Origin: Rubrivivax sp.
Lineage (GTDB): Bacteria > Pseudomonadota > Gammaproteobacteria > Burkholderiales > Burkholderiaceae_C
Assembly (NCBI GenBank): GCA_027483705.1
Contig: JAIXTY010000287.1
Span: 1-48,073, forward strand
Length of the DNA: 48,073 nt
Direction: 5' to 3'
Shown: positions 7,370 to 15,976 of the stretch, one piece after another
Layout: each line of letters opens with the position of its first letter
How positions within the stretch are numbered: the stretch's first letter is position 1
Notes under the pieces: generated by a model
Databases searched by the model: none
What the model saw: the letters and a program-made list of their open reading frames with translations, nothing else
Told to the model about the DNA's origin: nothing
Translations under genes and position numbers: made by a program

Positions 7370-8263
7370 TCACTCCTCGCCGCCCCAGAGCATGTGCATG
7401 GCGCGTTCGTAGCGCTGCATCACGCCGGCACTCACTTCAGGCGGCAGGTCCAGCGCCGCCTGCTCGGCGCCGCCGGCCACGCCGATCTTGTCGAGCCAGT
7501 CGCGCAGCGGCTGCTTGTCGAGCGCGTTGATGCGCCCCTGGGCCAGCTCGTCGGCCAGCCAGAAGCGGCTGGAGTCGGGCGTCAGCACCTCGTCCATCAG
7601 CGTCAGCGTGCCGTCGGCATCCAGGCCGAACTCGAACTTGGTGTCGGCCACGACGATGCCGCGGGTCTTGGCGTACGCCGCCGCGGCCTTGTACAGGCGG
7701 ATGGCCACGTCGCGCAGCTCGGCCGCGCGCGGCGCGCCGATCAGCGCCTCGAGCTGCACGAACGAGATGTTCTCGGCGTGGCCGCCCACCGCGGCCTTGG
7801 TGGCGGGCGTGAAGATGGGCTCGGCCAGCGGCCTCGTCATGCTCAGGCCCGGCGGCAGCGGCTGGCCGCAGACGGTGCCGCTGCGGCTGTATTCCTTCCA
7901 GCCCGAGCCGGCCACGTAGCCGCGCACCACGGCCTCGCAGGGCAGCGGCGTCAGGCGCTTCACCAGCATGCTGCGGCCGGCCACCAGCGGCACCTCGTCG
8001 GGCTGCACCACGCTTTCGGGCGCGTCGCCGGTGATGTGCGTGGGCACGAGGCCCTCGAAGTGCCTGAACCAGGCCAGCGCCATCTGCGTGAGCAGCGCGC
8101 CCTTGCCCGGCACCGGCGCCTTCATCACCACGTCGAAGGCGCTCAGGCGATCACTCGCCACCATCAGGATGCGGTCGCTGCCGACGGCGTAGTTGTCGCG
8201 CACCTTGCCGCGCGCGAGCAGCGGCAGCGAGTGCAGGGTGGGGGGACTGGGCGGGTTCGGCAT
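7370..8263 (-). CDS. purC: Phosphoribosylaminoimidazole-succinocarboxamide synthase
   Basis: SAICAR synthase, the ATP-dependent step of de novo purine synthesis joining CAIR and aspartate in the cytoplasm. The N-terminal GKVRDNY motif, the SDRLSAFD block and the GYVAGSGWKEY block are family hallmarks, and the downstream DTKFEFG and DEVLTPDSSRFW blocks are intact. At 297 residues it matches the longer (yeast-like, about 300) form common in betaproteobacteria rather than the 237-residue E. coli form. It lies 46 bases after the LD-carboxypeptidase gene on the same strand, and its stop abuts the metallopeptidase start, so it sits in a minus-strand run of five genes. Confidence 0.97.
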   Translation of the reverse strand: MPNPPSPPTLHSLPLLARGKVRDNYAVGSDRILMVASDRLSAFDVVMKAPVPGKGALLTQMALAWFRHFEGLVPTHITGDAPESVVQPDEVPLVAGRSMLVKRLTPLPCEAVVRGYVAGSGWKEYSRSGTVCGQPLPPGLSMTRPLAEPIFTPATKAAVGGHAENISFVQLEALIGAPRAAELRDVAIRLYKAAAAYAKTRGIVVADTKFEFGLDADGTLTLMDEVLTPDSSRFWLADELAQGRINALDKQPLRDWLDKIGVAGGAEQAALDLPPEVSAGVMQRYERAMHMLWGGEE

Positions 8264-8309
8264 GGCGGCGGTGTCTTCGGGAGTTCCCGATTCTCCCTCC
8301 GGCCGCGCC

Positions 8310-9248
8310 TCAACCGCCCGGCGGCGCCAGCGGCTCCAGCAGCGTCAGCGTGCCCTCGCCGGCATCCAGCCGCACGCGCAGGCCCATCGGCAGCGGCCGG
8401 TTGGGCGTGCCGTGGCCCGTGGGCCAGCCGCCGAGCAGGGGCTTGCCGAGTTCGCGGCACAGCGGCAGCAGCCGCTCGCGCAGCAGCGCCTCGGGCGCCT
8501 CGCTCTCGGTGAAGCTGCCGAGCACGAGGCCCTTCACGGCGTGCAGCACGCCGGCCAGCTGCAGCTGCACGAGATAGCGGTCGACGCGGTAGAGCGATTC
8601 GCTCACGTCCTCGAGGAACAGGATCGCGCCGTGCGGGTTCCAGGCCCAGGGCGTGCCGGTGAGCGCGGCCACGAGGCTCAGGTTGCCGCCGATCAGCGTG
8701 CCCTCGGCCATGCCGGGGTGCACGGGCTCGCCGGGTTCGAGCTCCGGCGCCAGCACGGTGCCGGCGGGCCAGCCGGTCTTGAGCAGCGCCACGAGCGCAG
8801 CCTCGTCGTCGTCGCGGCCGGGGCGGATCAGGTCCGAGGCCGGCATCGGTGCGTGCAGGCTCGGCAGGCCCTCCTGCGCCCACAGCGCGTGCAGCGCGGT
8901 GATGTCGCTGTAGCCGATCAGCAGCTTCGGCTTCGCGCGCAAGAGCGCGGTGTCGATGTCGGGCAGCAGGCGCATCGCGCCGTAGCCGCCACGCAGGCAG
9001 TGGATGGCGGCCACCTCGTCGTCGGCCAGCGCGGCGTGCAGGTCGGCCAGGCGTTGCTCGTCGGTGCCGGCCAGGTAGCCCAGCACCGGGTGGCGCAGGC
9101 GGCACGAGGGGTACAGGCGCACGCGCCAGCCGTGGCGGGCGTAGAAGGCCTCCACGGCGGGCAGCACGGCCGGGTCCACCGGGCCGGCGGGGGCCAGCAC
9201 GGCGATCAGCGCGCCGTCGGCCAGGGGCAGCCAGGACGATGTGGTCAC
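8310..9248 (-). CDS. LD-carboxypeptidase, MccF/LdcA family (S66), 312 aa
   Basis: A cytoplasmic serine peptidase that in LdcA removes the terminal D-Ala from recycled muropeptide tetrapeptides; the MccF branch cleaves microcin C derivatives. The nucleophile elbow GYSDIT gives Ser114, the acid is in LEDVSES (Glu213 or 217) and the base is His279 in TGHG. This spacing matches the S66 family (Ser115/Glu217/His285 in the Pseudomonas enzyme as I recall it). The start is GTG 9248, with GGAGG seven bases upstream, overlapping the stop of the upstream hydrolase as GTGA. The AmpG-like permease nearby favours the LdcA role in cell-wall recycling. Confidence 0.88.
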   Translation of the reverse strand: MTTSSWLPLADGALIAVLAPAGPVDPAVLPAVEAFYARHGWRVRLYPSCRLRHPVLGYLAGTDEQRLADLHAALADDEVAAIHCLRGGYGAMRLLPDIDTALLRAKPKLLIGYSDITALHALWAQEGLPSLHAPMPASDLIRPGRDDDEAALVALLKTGWPAGTVLAPELEPGEPVHPGMAEGTLIGGNLSLVAALTGTPWAWNPHGAILFLEDVSESLYRVDRYLVQLQLAGVLHAVKGLVLGSFTESEAPEALLRERLLPLCRELGKPLLGGWPTGHGTPNRPLPMGLRVRLDAGEGTLTLLEPLAPPGG

Positions 9249-10363
9249 GGCAGGGCCTCCATCAGCGCATGCACCGCGGCGCCCAGCGCGGGCAGCTTCC
9301 AGGTGGTGGCGGCGCGGTCGTCGTCGGCGCCCACGAAGCGCGGGCGGTAGCGGCTGCCGAGATTGCTGAGCAGCGCCACGGCGTAGCGCAGCCCGTCCGG
9401 GCCGGCCACGAGGCCGGCGTCGGAGCCGTAGTTCTCGGTGGTGCCGGTCTTGTGCGCGAAGGCCGGCGCGTCGGGCAGGCCCGGCACCCAGCCCGGCAGG
9501 CCACGCAGCGCGCCCGACGACAGGATCTCGTCGAGCTGCTGCTTCGCCAGCACCGCGAGCAGCCGGTCCTGCGTGGCCGGCGCGAGCGTGGTGGTGCCGG
9601 GCGGCAGCCACGGCGCGGGCGGCGCCTGCGGGTCAAGGATCCACAGCAGCCGCACGGTGTCCCAGGCCGTCATGTGGATCTGGCCGACGCCCGAGCCGTC
9701 GCCGTTGCGCCAGCCGCCGCGCGCCGTGGTGCGGTTGAGCTGCAGCGTCGGCAGGCCCCAGGTCTGCTGCAGCGTGCGGTTCAGCGCCTCGACCATGCCG
9801 GCGCGGTGCAGCAGCGCCACGGCGCGGTCGGTGGCGTCGTTGTCGCTCACCGTGATCATCGGCTCCAGCTGCGGCATCACGTCGGCCCACAGCAGCCGCC
9901 GCGCGTCCACCGCCAGGCCCAGGCCCACGGCCACCATCAGTTTCAGCAGCGAGGCCGGGTACGGCGCCACGAAGCGCGGCGCGTCGGCGCCCAGGCCGGG
10001 CGGCGCGAACAGCGGCGGGAACTCGATGCGCGCCCAGTCGGCGCCGGGCTGCCAGGCCACCGAGGTGCCGGCGGCGTTGCGCACGTCGGCCACGAAGCGC
10101 AGGTTGGCCACGGGCCCGAAGCCACCGCCCGCGGGCCCGAAGCGCGCGACCACGCCCTGCGGGTGTTCGCGCGAGAACAGGATGTTGGCCGCCAGCGCCG
10201 AGCGCCCGCCGCGCGGGCCCGCGGACGCGAAGCGCACGACGGCGAGATCGAGGCTCGGAAAGACGCCGACCGGCGCGCCATCGCGCAGCCGGTCGGGCGT
10301 GGTGTCGAAGCGCTGCGCGAGAACGGCCTCGCGCAGGGCCTCGGCGACGGGCCGATCGCTCAG
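9245..10363 (-). CDS. Class A beta-lactamase-like serine hydrolase; probable CTG start
   Basis: The penicillin-recognising fold is indicated by three motifs in order: SLLK (SxxK), SDN and KTG (HKTGTTENYGSDAG). Counted from the first GTG (10237) they sit at residues 96, 131 and 263. It may be a beta-lactamase or a DD-peptidase-like enzyme. No ATG, GTG or TTG lies upstream of 10237 in frame, yet 42 more codons up to 10363 read as typical high-GC3 protein (FPSLDLAVV directly precedes). CTG 10363 overlaps the TGA of the TonB receptor gene (CTGA), so I infer a coupled CTG start giving 372 residues; GTG 10237 (330 residues) is the conservative alternative. No signal peptide is apparent. Confidence 0.75.
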   Translation of the reverse strand: MSDRPVAEALREAVLAQRFDTTPDRLRDGAPVGVFPSLDLAVVRFASAGPRGGRSALAANILFSREHPQGVVARFGPAGGGFGPVANLRFVADVRNAAGTSVAWQPGADWARIEFPPLFAPPGLGADAPRFVAPYPASLLKLMVAVGLGLAVDARRLLWADVMPQLEPMITVSDNDATDRAVALLHRAGMVEALNRTLQQTWGLPTLQLNRTTARGGWRNGDGSGVGQIHMTAWDTVRLLWILDPQAPPAPWLPPGTTTLAPATQDRLLAVLAKQQLDEILSSGALRGLPGWVPGLPDAPAFAHKTGTTENYGSDAGLVAGPDGLRYAVALLSNLGSRYRPRFVGADDDRAATTWKLPALGAAVHALMEALP

Positions 10364-13218
10364 AAGCGGTACTCGGCGGTCAGCACGAAGGCGCGGCCGC
10401 GCGGGTCGGCCACACGCGGCTCCCAGCTGCTGCCGCTGCCGAAGTTGCTGTCGTAGGTGACGGCAAACGGCGGGTCGGTGTCGAGCACGTTCTTCACCAG
10501 TGCGGTCAGCGACAGGCCCTTGATGCCCGTCCAGGTGACGCCGACGTTGTAGCTGGTGTAGGCGTCGACCTTCGGCTTCCAGTCGGGCGGCGAGACCCGG
10601 CCCGAGCTCACGCCGGGCAGCACCTGGTCGTTGTAGCCCGACGCGTAGCGCTGCGACAGCGTGGCCAGCCAGTCGCCGCGGCGGTAGCTCACCGAGGCGG
10701 TGTGCTTCCAGCGCAGGCCCAGGTCGCCGGCAAAGCTGAACTGGCCGATCTCGCTGGCCCCGAAGTCCACGGTGGGCAGCACGCGCGAGCGCTTCTTCAG
10801 CAGGTAGGTGCCCTCCAGGCTGGCCGTCCAGCGTGCGCCCATCGCGTCGAAGCTGCTCTTCAGCGTGACCTCGATGCCGGAGGTCTGCGTCTCGCCGGCG
10901 TTGACCCAGCGCTGGTCGATGGCGGCCAGCGTGCCGTCGGCGGCGTAGAAGAAGCGGTCACGCAGCAGCGCGAAGTTGTCCACCAGCTGCGTGAGGCTGA
11001 GGATCTGGATCGTGCCGGTGCGCTCGATGTTCCACCAGTCCATGCCGACGCTGATCAGCGGCGAGGGCTCGAAGATGAAGCCCAGCGAGCTCATCTTGGC
11101 CTCCTCGGGGCCCAGGTCCTCCTTGCCGCCGTTGACGATGATCGGGCGGATCGACTCGCAGCCCGGGCGCGTGGCGTCGACGCGGCCCGTGGGGCAGCGC
11201 GAGGGGTCCACCAGCGTGGCGCCGGTGAAGGTGGCCTCCGAGCGGCCGTTGAACTGCTGGTTGAAGGTGGGCACGCGGAAGCCCGTGCTGTACGAGCCGC
11301 GCACCAGGAACTGGTCGCTCGGCTTCCACAGGCCCGAGACCTTCGGGTTGCTGGTCTTGCCGAAGCCGGAGTAGTCGTCCTGGCGGGCGGCCAGCGTCAC
11401 CTCGACGCCCTTGACCAGCGGCAGCAGCAGCTCGCCGTAGACGGCGTTGATGTCGCGCTTGGCGCCCGTCAGCACGTTGGTCTGGTCGAAGGGCGCGGCG
11501 ACGATGATGCGCTGCAGCGTGGGGTCGCGCTCGTCGCCGTTGAAGCGGTACTTTTCGGTGCGCGCATCCAGGCCGACGGCGGCCATGGCGCTGCCGCCCG
11601 GCAGCTTGAACACCGGGCCCGAGACCGAGAAGTCGGTCTGCTGCGTCGTGTACTTGCCGCCGTACAGCACCACGCCGCGGGCCGAGGCTTCCTCGAGCGC
11701 GGCCAGGCCGTCGGCGCTCTGCGTCTGGCCGGGCAGCAGGAAGACGTTGATGCGGCCGCTGTTGAGCGCCGGCACGATGCCCGGGGCGCCGTCCGAAGCG
11801 CCGGTGCCCGTGGTGCCGCGGAAGTAGTAGCCGCCGCCCAGCGTGCTCTTGGCGTCGGAGGTGGACTGCATGACGCCGGCGCGGTAGTCCCAGCCGCCGA
11901 AGAACGGGCCCTCGGCGGTGAGCGCCCAGCGTGCGGTGTCGGCGTCGGTCTCGATCTCGCGCGGGCCGCACTCGATGCAGCGCCAGCGGTAGGCGAGCGA
12001 CTGGCCGCGCTGCGTCTCGAGCACCTGCCCGGGGAAGGCCGCGAGCAGGCGGTCGAACACCGCGTCGTAGGCCGCCTGAGACGCCGTGTTGCGCGGGAAG
12101 CGCAGCTGCTGCGTCGTGGTGTTGGGCGTCATCTGCAGGTTCGAGAAGCGCTTGGCCGACTCGGTCTTGGAGCCCACGAACTCCAGCGCCAGCTGGTGCT
12201 CGCCCACCAGCCCGGTGGCACGGGCGACCAGCGTGGTGCTCTTCAGCGGCTGCTGCAGCACGGCGGCGCGGCCGGTGTCCCAGGCGCAGGCCAGCGCGGC
12301 GCTGGGCACGTCCCAGAGGCGCTCGTCGTAGGGCGCCTGGCCGGGGACGGCGCCGCAGCCCGGGCCGCCGGGCAGGTCGAGCACGTTCAGGCCGCCCGAG
12401 GCGCGCACCGTGGTGCTGCCGGGCACCAGCGGCGTGGAGGCCGCGGTGGGGAACAGCGTGCCGGCCAGCGGGAAGATGGTGGCGTGCGGCGTGCCGCGCG
12501 TGTCGACGCTCAGGCCGCGGTTGGGCTGGAAGGTGTTGACGAAGTCGCGCTCGTCGCCGCGCAGCGACTTGTGGTCGCGCACGGCCAGGCTGGCGACGAC
12601 GTTGAAGCGGTCGCGGTCGAGATCGCCGTAGCCGCCCGTGACCGAGGCGCTGAAGATGTTGCCGCCGCCGGCCTGCGTGACGTCGGCCGCGCCGCGCACG
12701 AGGCCGCCGGTGAAGTTGCGGCGCAGGATGAAGTTGATGACGCCGCCGATGGCGTCGGTGCCGTAGATGGCGCTGGCGCCGTCCTTCAGGATCTCGATGC
12801 GCTCGATGGCCGCCATCGGGATCTGGTTCAGGTCGACGACGCCACCGTTGAGGCCGTGCGCCGCGATGCGCCGGCCGTTGAGCAGGATCAGCGTGGCGTT
12901 GCTGCCCTGGCCGCGCAGGTTGGCGCTGGTGGCGCCGTTGTTGCCGCGCTGCGCGCCGCCGACGACGTCGGCGTTGGAGGCCAGGTTGTCCAGGCCGTTG
13001 CCGTTGGTGCTGAGCTCCAGGATCACCTGCTCGGCGCTGGTGATGCCATTGCGCTGCAGGTCGGCGGCGGTGATGACGGTGATCGGCAGCGCGCCTTCGG
13101 TGGCGATGCGCTTGATGCTGGAGCCGGTGATCGTGACGCGTTCGCCCTGCGCGAACGCGCCGCCGGCCAGGCCCACGAGGGCGAGGCTGGCGGCCAGGGT
13201 GCTGAGCTTGAAGGCCAT
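10360..13218 (-). CDS. TonB-dependent outer-membrane receptor, 952 aa
   Basis: An active-uptake porin of the outer membrane. A signal peptide (MAFKLSTLAASLALVG, cleaved near AFAQG) is followed by the plug domain (SIKRIATEGALPITVI, then LRGQGSNATLILLNGRRI and DGASAIYGTDAIGGVINFI) and a long beta barrel ending in ...EYRF with the C-terminal Phe. The large size, the asparagine-rich N-terminus of the plug and the NGRR motif place it with the Xanthomonas/Caulobacter-type receptors that take up oligosaccharides or peptides rather than classical siderophores (inference). The start ATG 13218 has GAGGAAA upstream. It heads the minus-strand run and diverges from an AmpG-like permease. Confidence 0.93.
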   Translation of the reverse strand: MAFKLSTLAASLALVGLAGGAFAQGERVTITGSSIKRIATEGALPITVITAADLQRNGITSAEQVILELSTNGNGLDNLASNADVVGGAQRGNNGATSANLRGQGSNATLILLNGRRIAAHGLNGGVVDLNQIPMAAIERIEILKDGASAIYGTDAIGGVINFILRRNFTGGLVRGAADVTQAGGGNIFSASVTGGYGDLDRDRFNVVASLAVRDHKSLRGDERDFVNTFQPNRGLSVDTRGTPHATIFPLAGTLFPTAASTPLVPGSTTVRASGGLNVLDLPGGPGCGAVPGQAPYDERLWDVPSAALACAWDTGRAAVLQQPLKSTTLVARATGLVGEHQLALEFVGSKTESAKRFSNLQMTPNTTTQQLRFPRNTASQAAYDAVFDRLLAAFPGQVLETQRGQSLAYRWRCIECGPREIETDADTARWALTAEGPFFGGWDYRAGVMQSTSDAKSTLGGGYYFRGTTGTGASDGAPGIVPALNSGRINVFLLPGQTQSADGLAALEEASARGVVLYGGKYTTQQTDFSVSGPVFKLPGGSAMAAVGLDARTEKYRFNGDERDPTLQRIIVAAPFDQTNVLTGAKRDINAVYGELLLPLVKGVEVTLAARQDDYSGFGKTSNPKVSGLWKPSDQFLVRGSYSTGFRVPTFNQQFNGRSEATFTGATLVDPSRCPTGRVDATRPGCESIRPIIVNGGKEDLGPEEAKMSSLGFIFEPSPLISVGMDWWNIERTGTIQILSLTQLVDNFALLRDRFFYAADGTLAAIDQRWVNAGETQTSGIEVTLKSSFDAMGARWTASLEGTYLLKKRSRVLPTVDFGASEIGQFSFAGDLGLRWKHTASVSYRRGDWLATLSQRYASGYNDQVLPGVSSGRVSPPDWKPKVDAYTSYNVGVTWTGIKGLSLTALVKNVLDTDPPFAVTYDSNFGSGSSWEPRVADPRGRAFVLTAEYRF

Positions 13219-13424
13219 GTCGAGCGGTTTCCTCGGTGATGTTCGGGTGGGGGCGGGTGTGCGCCGTCGTCGTGCATGCCGGCCTCCCGCGCCCGGGTCA
13301 TGCAAGAAACAGTCCCTCACAGTGTTGCCGCCGCCGCAGCGGCGCGCCCATCGGGACTAACCTGCGGGCTTTGCGTCCAAGCGACATCGAATGTCCTCTG
13401 GCGCGCATGGGAACATCGCGACCC
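13219..13424. other. 206-base divergent intergenic region with two symmetric elements
   Basis: This region separates the TonB receptor (minus) from the AmpG-like permease (plus). It holds a 6-bp hairpin (CGCCGC 13329-13334, GCGGCG 13339-13344) and a 13-base palindrome with 5-bp arms (GACAT 13383-13387, ATGTC 13391-13395). TAACCT (13358-13363) is a possible -10 for the permease. No convincing -35 is seen. Confidence 0.35.
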
Positions 13425-14693
13425 ATGACACCGACGCCCTGGCGCTGGATCCCCACGCTCTACCTCGGCCAGGGCCTGCCCTACGTGGCGGTCATGACGC
13501 TGGCCGTCGTCATGTACAAGAACCTCGGCGTCGGCAACGCCGAGATCGCGCTCGTCACGAGCTGGCTGTACCTGCCCTGGGTCATCAAGCCGCTGTGGAG
13601 CCCACTGGTCGACCTGCTGGGCCGGAAGCGCCGCTGGATCGTCGGTCTGCAGCTGCTGGTGGGCGCGGCCTTCGCCGGCGTGGCGCTGGCGGTGCCGGTG
13701 CCGGCCTTCCTGCAGTGGACGCTGGTGATGTTCTGGCTGCTGGCCTTTGCCAGCGCCACGCACGACATCGCCGCCGACGGCTTCTACATCCTGGCGCTCG
13801 ACCGCCGCCGCCAGGCGGCCTTCGTGGGGGTGCGCAGCACGTTCTACCGGCTCTCGATGCTCGGCGGCCAGGGCGGCCTGGTGTGGCTGGCCGGCTACGT
13901 GGCGGCGCACCACGGCGGGCCGGCGATGGGCTGGCACGTGGTGTTCGCACTGCTGGCGCTGCTGTTCGTGCTGTTCGCGGCCTGGCATGCCTGGGCGCTG
14001 CCCAGGCCGGCCGACGACCGCCCGGCGCCTAGAGAGGGCGACTTCTGGCGCGGCTTTGTGGCCGTGTTCCGCAGCTTCTTCGCCCGCGACGACATCGTGC
14101 GCGTGCTGGTGTTCCTGCTCGTCTACCGCCTGGGCGAGGCGCAGCTGCTGAAGCTGGTGGTGCCCTTCCTGCTGGATGCGCGGGCCGACGGCGGCCTGGC
14201 GTTCACGACGCAGGATGTGGGCCTGGCCTACGGCACCGTGGGCGTGGCCGCGCTGACGCTGGGCGGGCTGCTCGGCGGCTGGGCCATCTCGCGCGCCGGC
14301 CTGGGCCGCCTGCTGCCGGTGCTGCTGCTGGCGATGAACCTGCCCAACCTGCTGTACGTGTGGCTGGCCTGGGCGCAGCCCGAGGGTTTTGCAGTGGTGG
14401 CCGCGGCGCTGGCGGTGGAGCAGTTCGGCTACGGCTTCGGCTTCACCGCGTACATGGTGTTCATGCTGTGGGTGGCCGGCGGGCCCGACGGGCAGAGCCT
14501 GCACAAGACGGCGCACTACGCCATCTGCACCGGCTTCATGGCGCTGGGCATGATGCTGCCCGGCATGGCCGCCGGCTGGCTGCAGGAGCAGCTGGGCTAC
14601 ACGAGCTTCTTCGTGTGGTGCTGCGTGGCCACGCTGCCGGGGTTCGTCGCGGCAGCGTGGGCGCGCATCCCTCGCGACTTCGGCAGGGAATAG
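13425..14693 (+). CDS. AmpG-family MFS permease, 422 aa
   Basis: An inner-membrane transporter of the AmpG/PAT branch of MFS. The features I align to E. coli AmpG are the N-terminal G-Q-G-L-P block, the WVIKPLWSPLVD loop followed by GRKRRW, the SATHDIAADG block, and YRLGEAQ followed by a hydrophobic stretch; the C-terminal half keeps AGWLQEQLGYTSFF. AmpG imports anhydro-muropeptides. At 422 residues it is shorter than E. coli AmpG (491) and has twelve predicted helices. The start is ambiguous: ATG 13425 fits the family best, while ATG 13407 is also in frame. Its neighbours (LD-carboxypeptidase and beta-lactamase-like hydrolase on the divergent strand) support muropeptide recycling. Confidence 0.82.
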   Translation: MTPTPWRWIPTLYLGQGLPYVAVMTLAVVMYKNLGVGNAEIALVTSWLYLPWVIKPLWSPLVDLLGRKRRWIVGLQLLVGAAFAGVALAVPVPAFLQWTLVMFWLLAFASATHDIAADGFYILALDRRRQAAFVGVRSTFYRLSMLGGQGGLVWLAGYVAAHHGGPAMGWHVVFALLALLFVLFAAWHAWALPRPADDRPAPREGDFWRGFVAVFRSFFARDDIVRVLVFLLVYRLGEAQLLKLVVPFLLDARADGGLAFTTQDVGLAYGTVGVAALTLGGLLGGWAISRAGLGRLLPVLLLAMNLPNLLYVWLAWAQPEGFAVVAAALAVEQFGYGFGFTAYMVFMLWVAGGPDGQSLHKTAHYAICTGFMALGMMLPGMAAGWLQEQLGYTSFFVWCCVATLPGFVAAAWARIPRDFGRE

Positions 14694-14714
14694 GCCTGAC
14701 AGCCTGACGGCCTA
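14691..14714. terminator. Hairpin shared by two convergent stop codons
   Basis: TAGGCC (14691-14696) and GGCCTA (14709-14714) form a 6-bp stem around a 12-base loop. The TAG stops of both convergent genes form the stem ends. Confidence 0.45.
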
Positions 14715-15158
14715 ACGCTTGCCGAGCAGCCCGCCCAGCAAGCCGCCCAGGTTGGGGCCGCCGGCACCCGCGCCGCCCGCACCACCGAGCAGGCCGCCCA
14801 GCAGGCCGGCCAGATCGCCCCCGCCCGCCGGCAGCTGGCCGTTGGGCGTGAGGCCGTCCACCACTTGCGGCAGCAGCTTCGACAGCGGGCCGAGCATGTC
14901 CTGCCCACCCGCGCCCAGCTGGTTGAGCGTGTCCGGGCCCAGGGCCTGGCCCAGCTGCTCGGGCGAGATCGGCAGGTTCGGGCCGGTGGAGATCCAGCTC
15001 TGCACGATGTCGCCGAGGCCGCCCTGCTGGAACTTGGCCACCAGGCCCTCAAGGCCGCCGCTTTGCTGCACCAGCCTCATCACCACCTGCATCAGGTCGC
15101 CGCCCTGGCCTTCGCCGCCCGAACCCATCGCGCCTGCCACTGCATCGAGAAGACCCAT
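14712..15158 (-). CDS. YidB-type DUF937 protein, 148 aa
   Basis: A small protein starting MGLLDAVAGAMG, with Gly/Leu-rich repeats and the family blocks GLGDIVQSWIS, NLPISPEQLGQALG and LLPQVVDGLTPNGQLP, ending in a Gly-rich tail (LGGLLGGLLG repeats). This is the DUF937/YidB family; its cellular role is not established. No signal peptide is seen. The start ATG 15158 is preceded by AGGAG at good spacing, whereas an upstream in-frame start would add unrelated residues. The glycine/leucine repeats at the C-terminus (about residues 115-145) may vary in number between strains. Confidence 0.88.
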   Translation of the reverse strand: MGLLDAVAGAMGSGGEGQGGDLMQVVMRLVQQSGGLEGLVAKFQQGGLGDIVQSWISTGPNLPISPEQLGQALGPDTLNQLGAGGQDMLGPLSKLLPQVVDGLTPNGQLPAGGGDLAGLLGGLLGGAGGAGAGGPNLGGLLGGLLGKR

Positions 15159-15228
15159 GTCGTCACTCCTGGTTGTTGGATGTTGGCTTGATTCTGCGGG
15201 GGCGGCCCCACCGGCCACGCCGACACCC

Positions 15229-15954
15229 CTACAAACCGAGTCCGGCCCAGGCCAGCAGCGCCAGCGGGGCGGTTTCGGCGCGCAGCACGCGCTCGCCCAG
15301 GGTCAGCGGCCGGAAGCCGACGGCACGCGCCGCCGCCACCTCGGCCGGCGCGAGGCCGCCTTCGGGGCCCGAGAGGGTGGTGATGGCCGCCGGCCGCTCC
15401 CAGGCCCCCGGCGGCCGGGCGTCGGCGGCGAAGTCCAGCACCCAGCGCGCCTCGTCGTGCGGGCGCGGCGCCGGTGGCAGCGTGGCCAGCCACTCGGCCA
15501 GCTCGCGCGCGGGCTCGACGCGCATCAGCCGCGTGCGGCCGCACTGCTCGCTGGCGGCGCGCACGATGCCCTGCCAGTGCGCGTGCCGCTTGGCCGCACG
15601 TTCGCCGGCCAGCCGCAGCACCGAGCGCTCGGCCCACAGCGGCTGCAGCGCGTGCGCGCCCAGCTCGGTGGCCTTTTCCACCAGCCAGTCCATGCGCTCG
15701 TTGGCCGGCACCACCACGGCCAGCGTCACCGGCAGCGGCAGCTCGCGGTTGGCCGGCTGCGGCGTGCCGACGCGCACGTGGATCTCGGCGCGACCCACCA
15801 CCACCACCGTGGCCGGCCACTCGGCGCCGCTGCCGTCGAGCAGCGTCAGCGCATCGCCCGGCTGCACGCGGCGCACGCGCGCATGGCGGTCGGCGGCCTC
15901 GGGCAGCGTGGTCTCGGCCCCGGCCGCCAGGGCGACGTCGACGAACAGGCGCAT
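15229..15954 (-). CDS. rsmE: 16S rRNA (uracil-1498-N3)-methyltransferase
   Basis: RsmE, a SPOUT-fold SAM-dependent enzyme that methylates U1498 of 16S rRNA. It has a PUA-like N-terminal part (HARVRRVQPGDALTLLDG). The catalytic part contains VEKATELGAHALQPLWAERS and IVRAASEQCGRTRL, and the trefoil-knot SAM site reads SGPEGGLAPAEV followed by LGERVLRAETAPL. All hallmark blocks are intact, and 241 residues is normal. It starts 22 bases after the ligase stop on the same strand, so it may be transcribed with the ligase and peptidase genes. Confidence 0.97.
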   Translation of the reverse strand: MRLFVDVALAAGAETTLPEAADRHARVRRVQPGDALTLLDGSGAEWPATVVVVGRAEIHVRVGTPQPANRELPLPVTLAVVVPANERMDWLVEKATELGAHALQPLWAERSVLRLAGERAAKRHAHWQGIVRAASEQCGRTRLMRVEPARELAEWLATLPPAPRPHDEARWVLDFAADARPPGAWERPAAITTLSGPEGGLAPAEVAAARAVGFRPLTLGERVLRAETAPLALLAWAGLGL

Positions 15955-15976
15955 CGGCGGCGGCGGCTCCGTCGCG

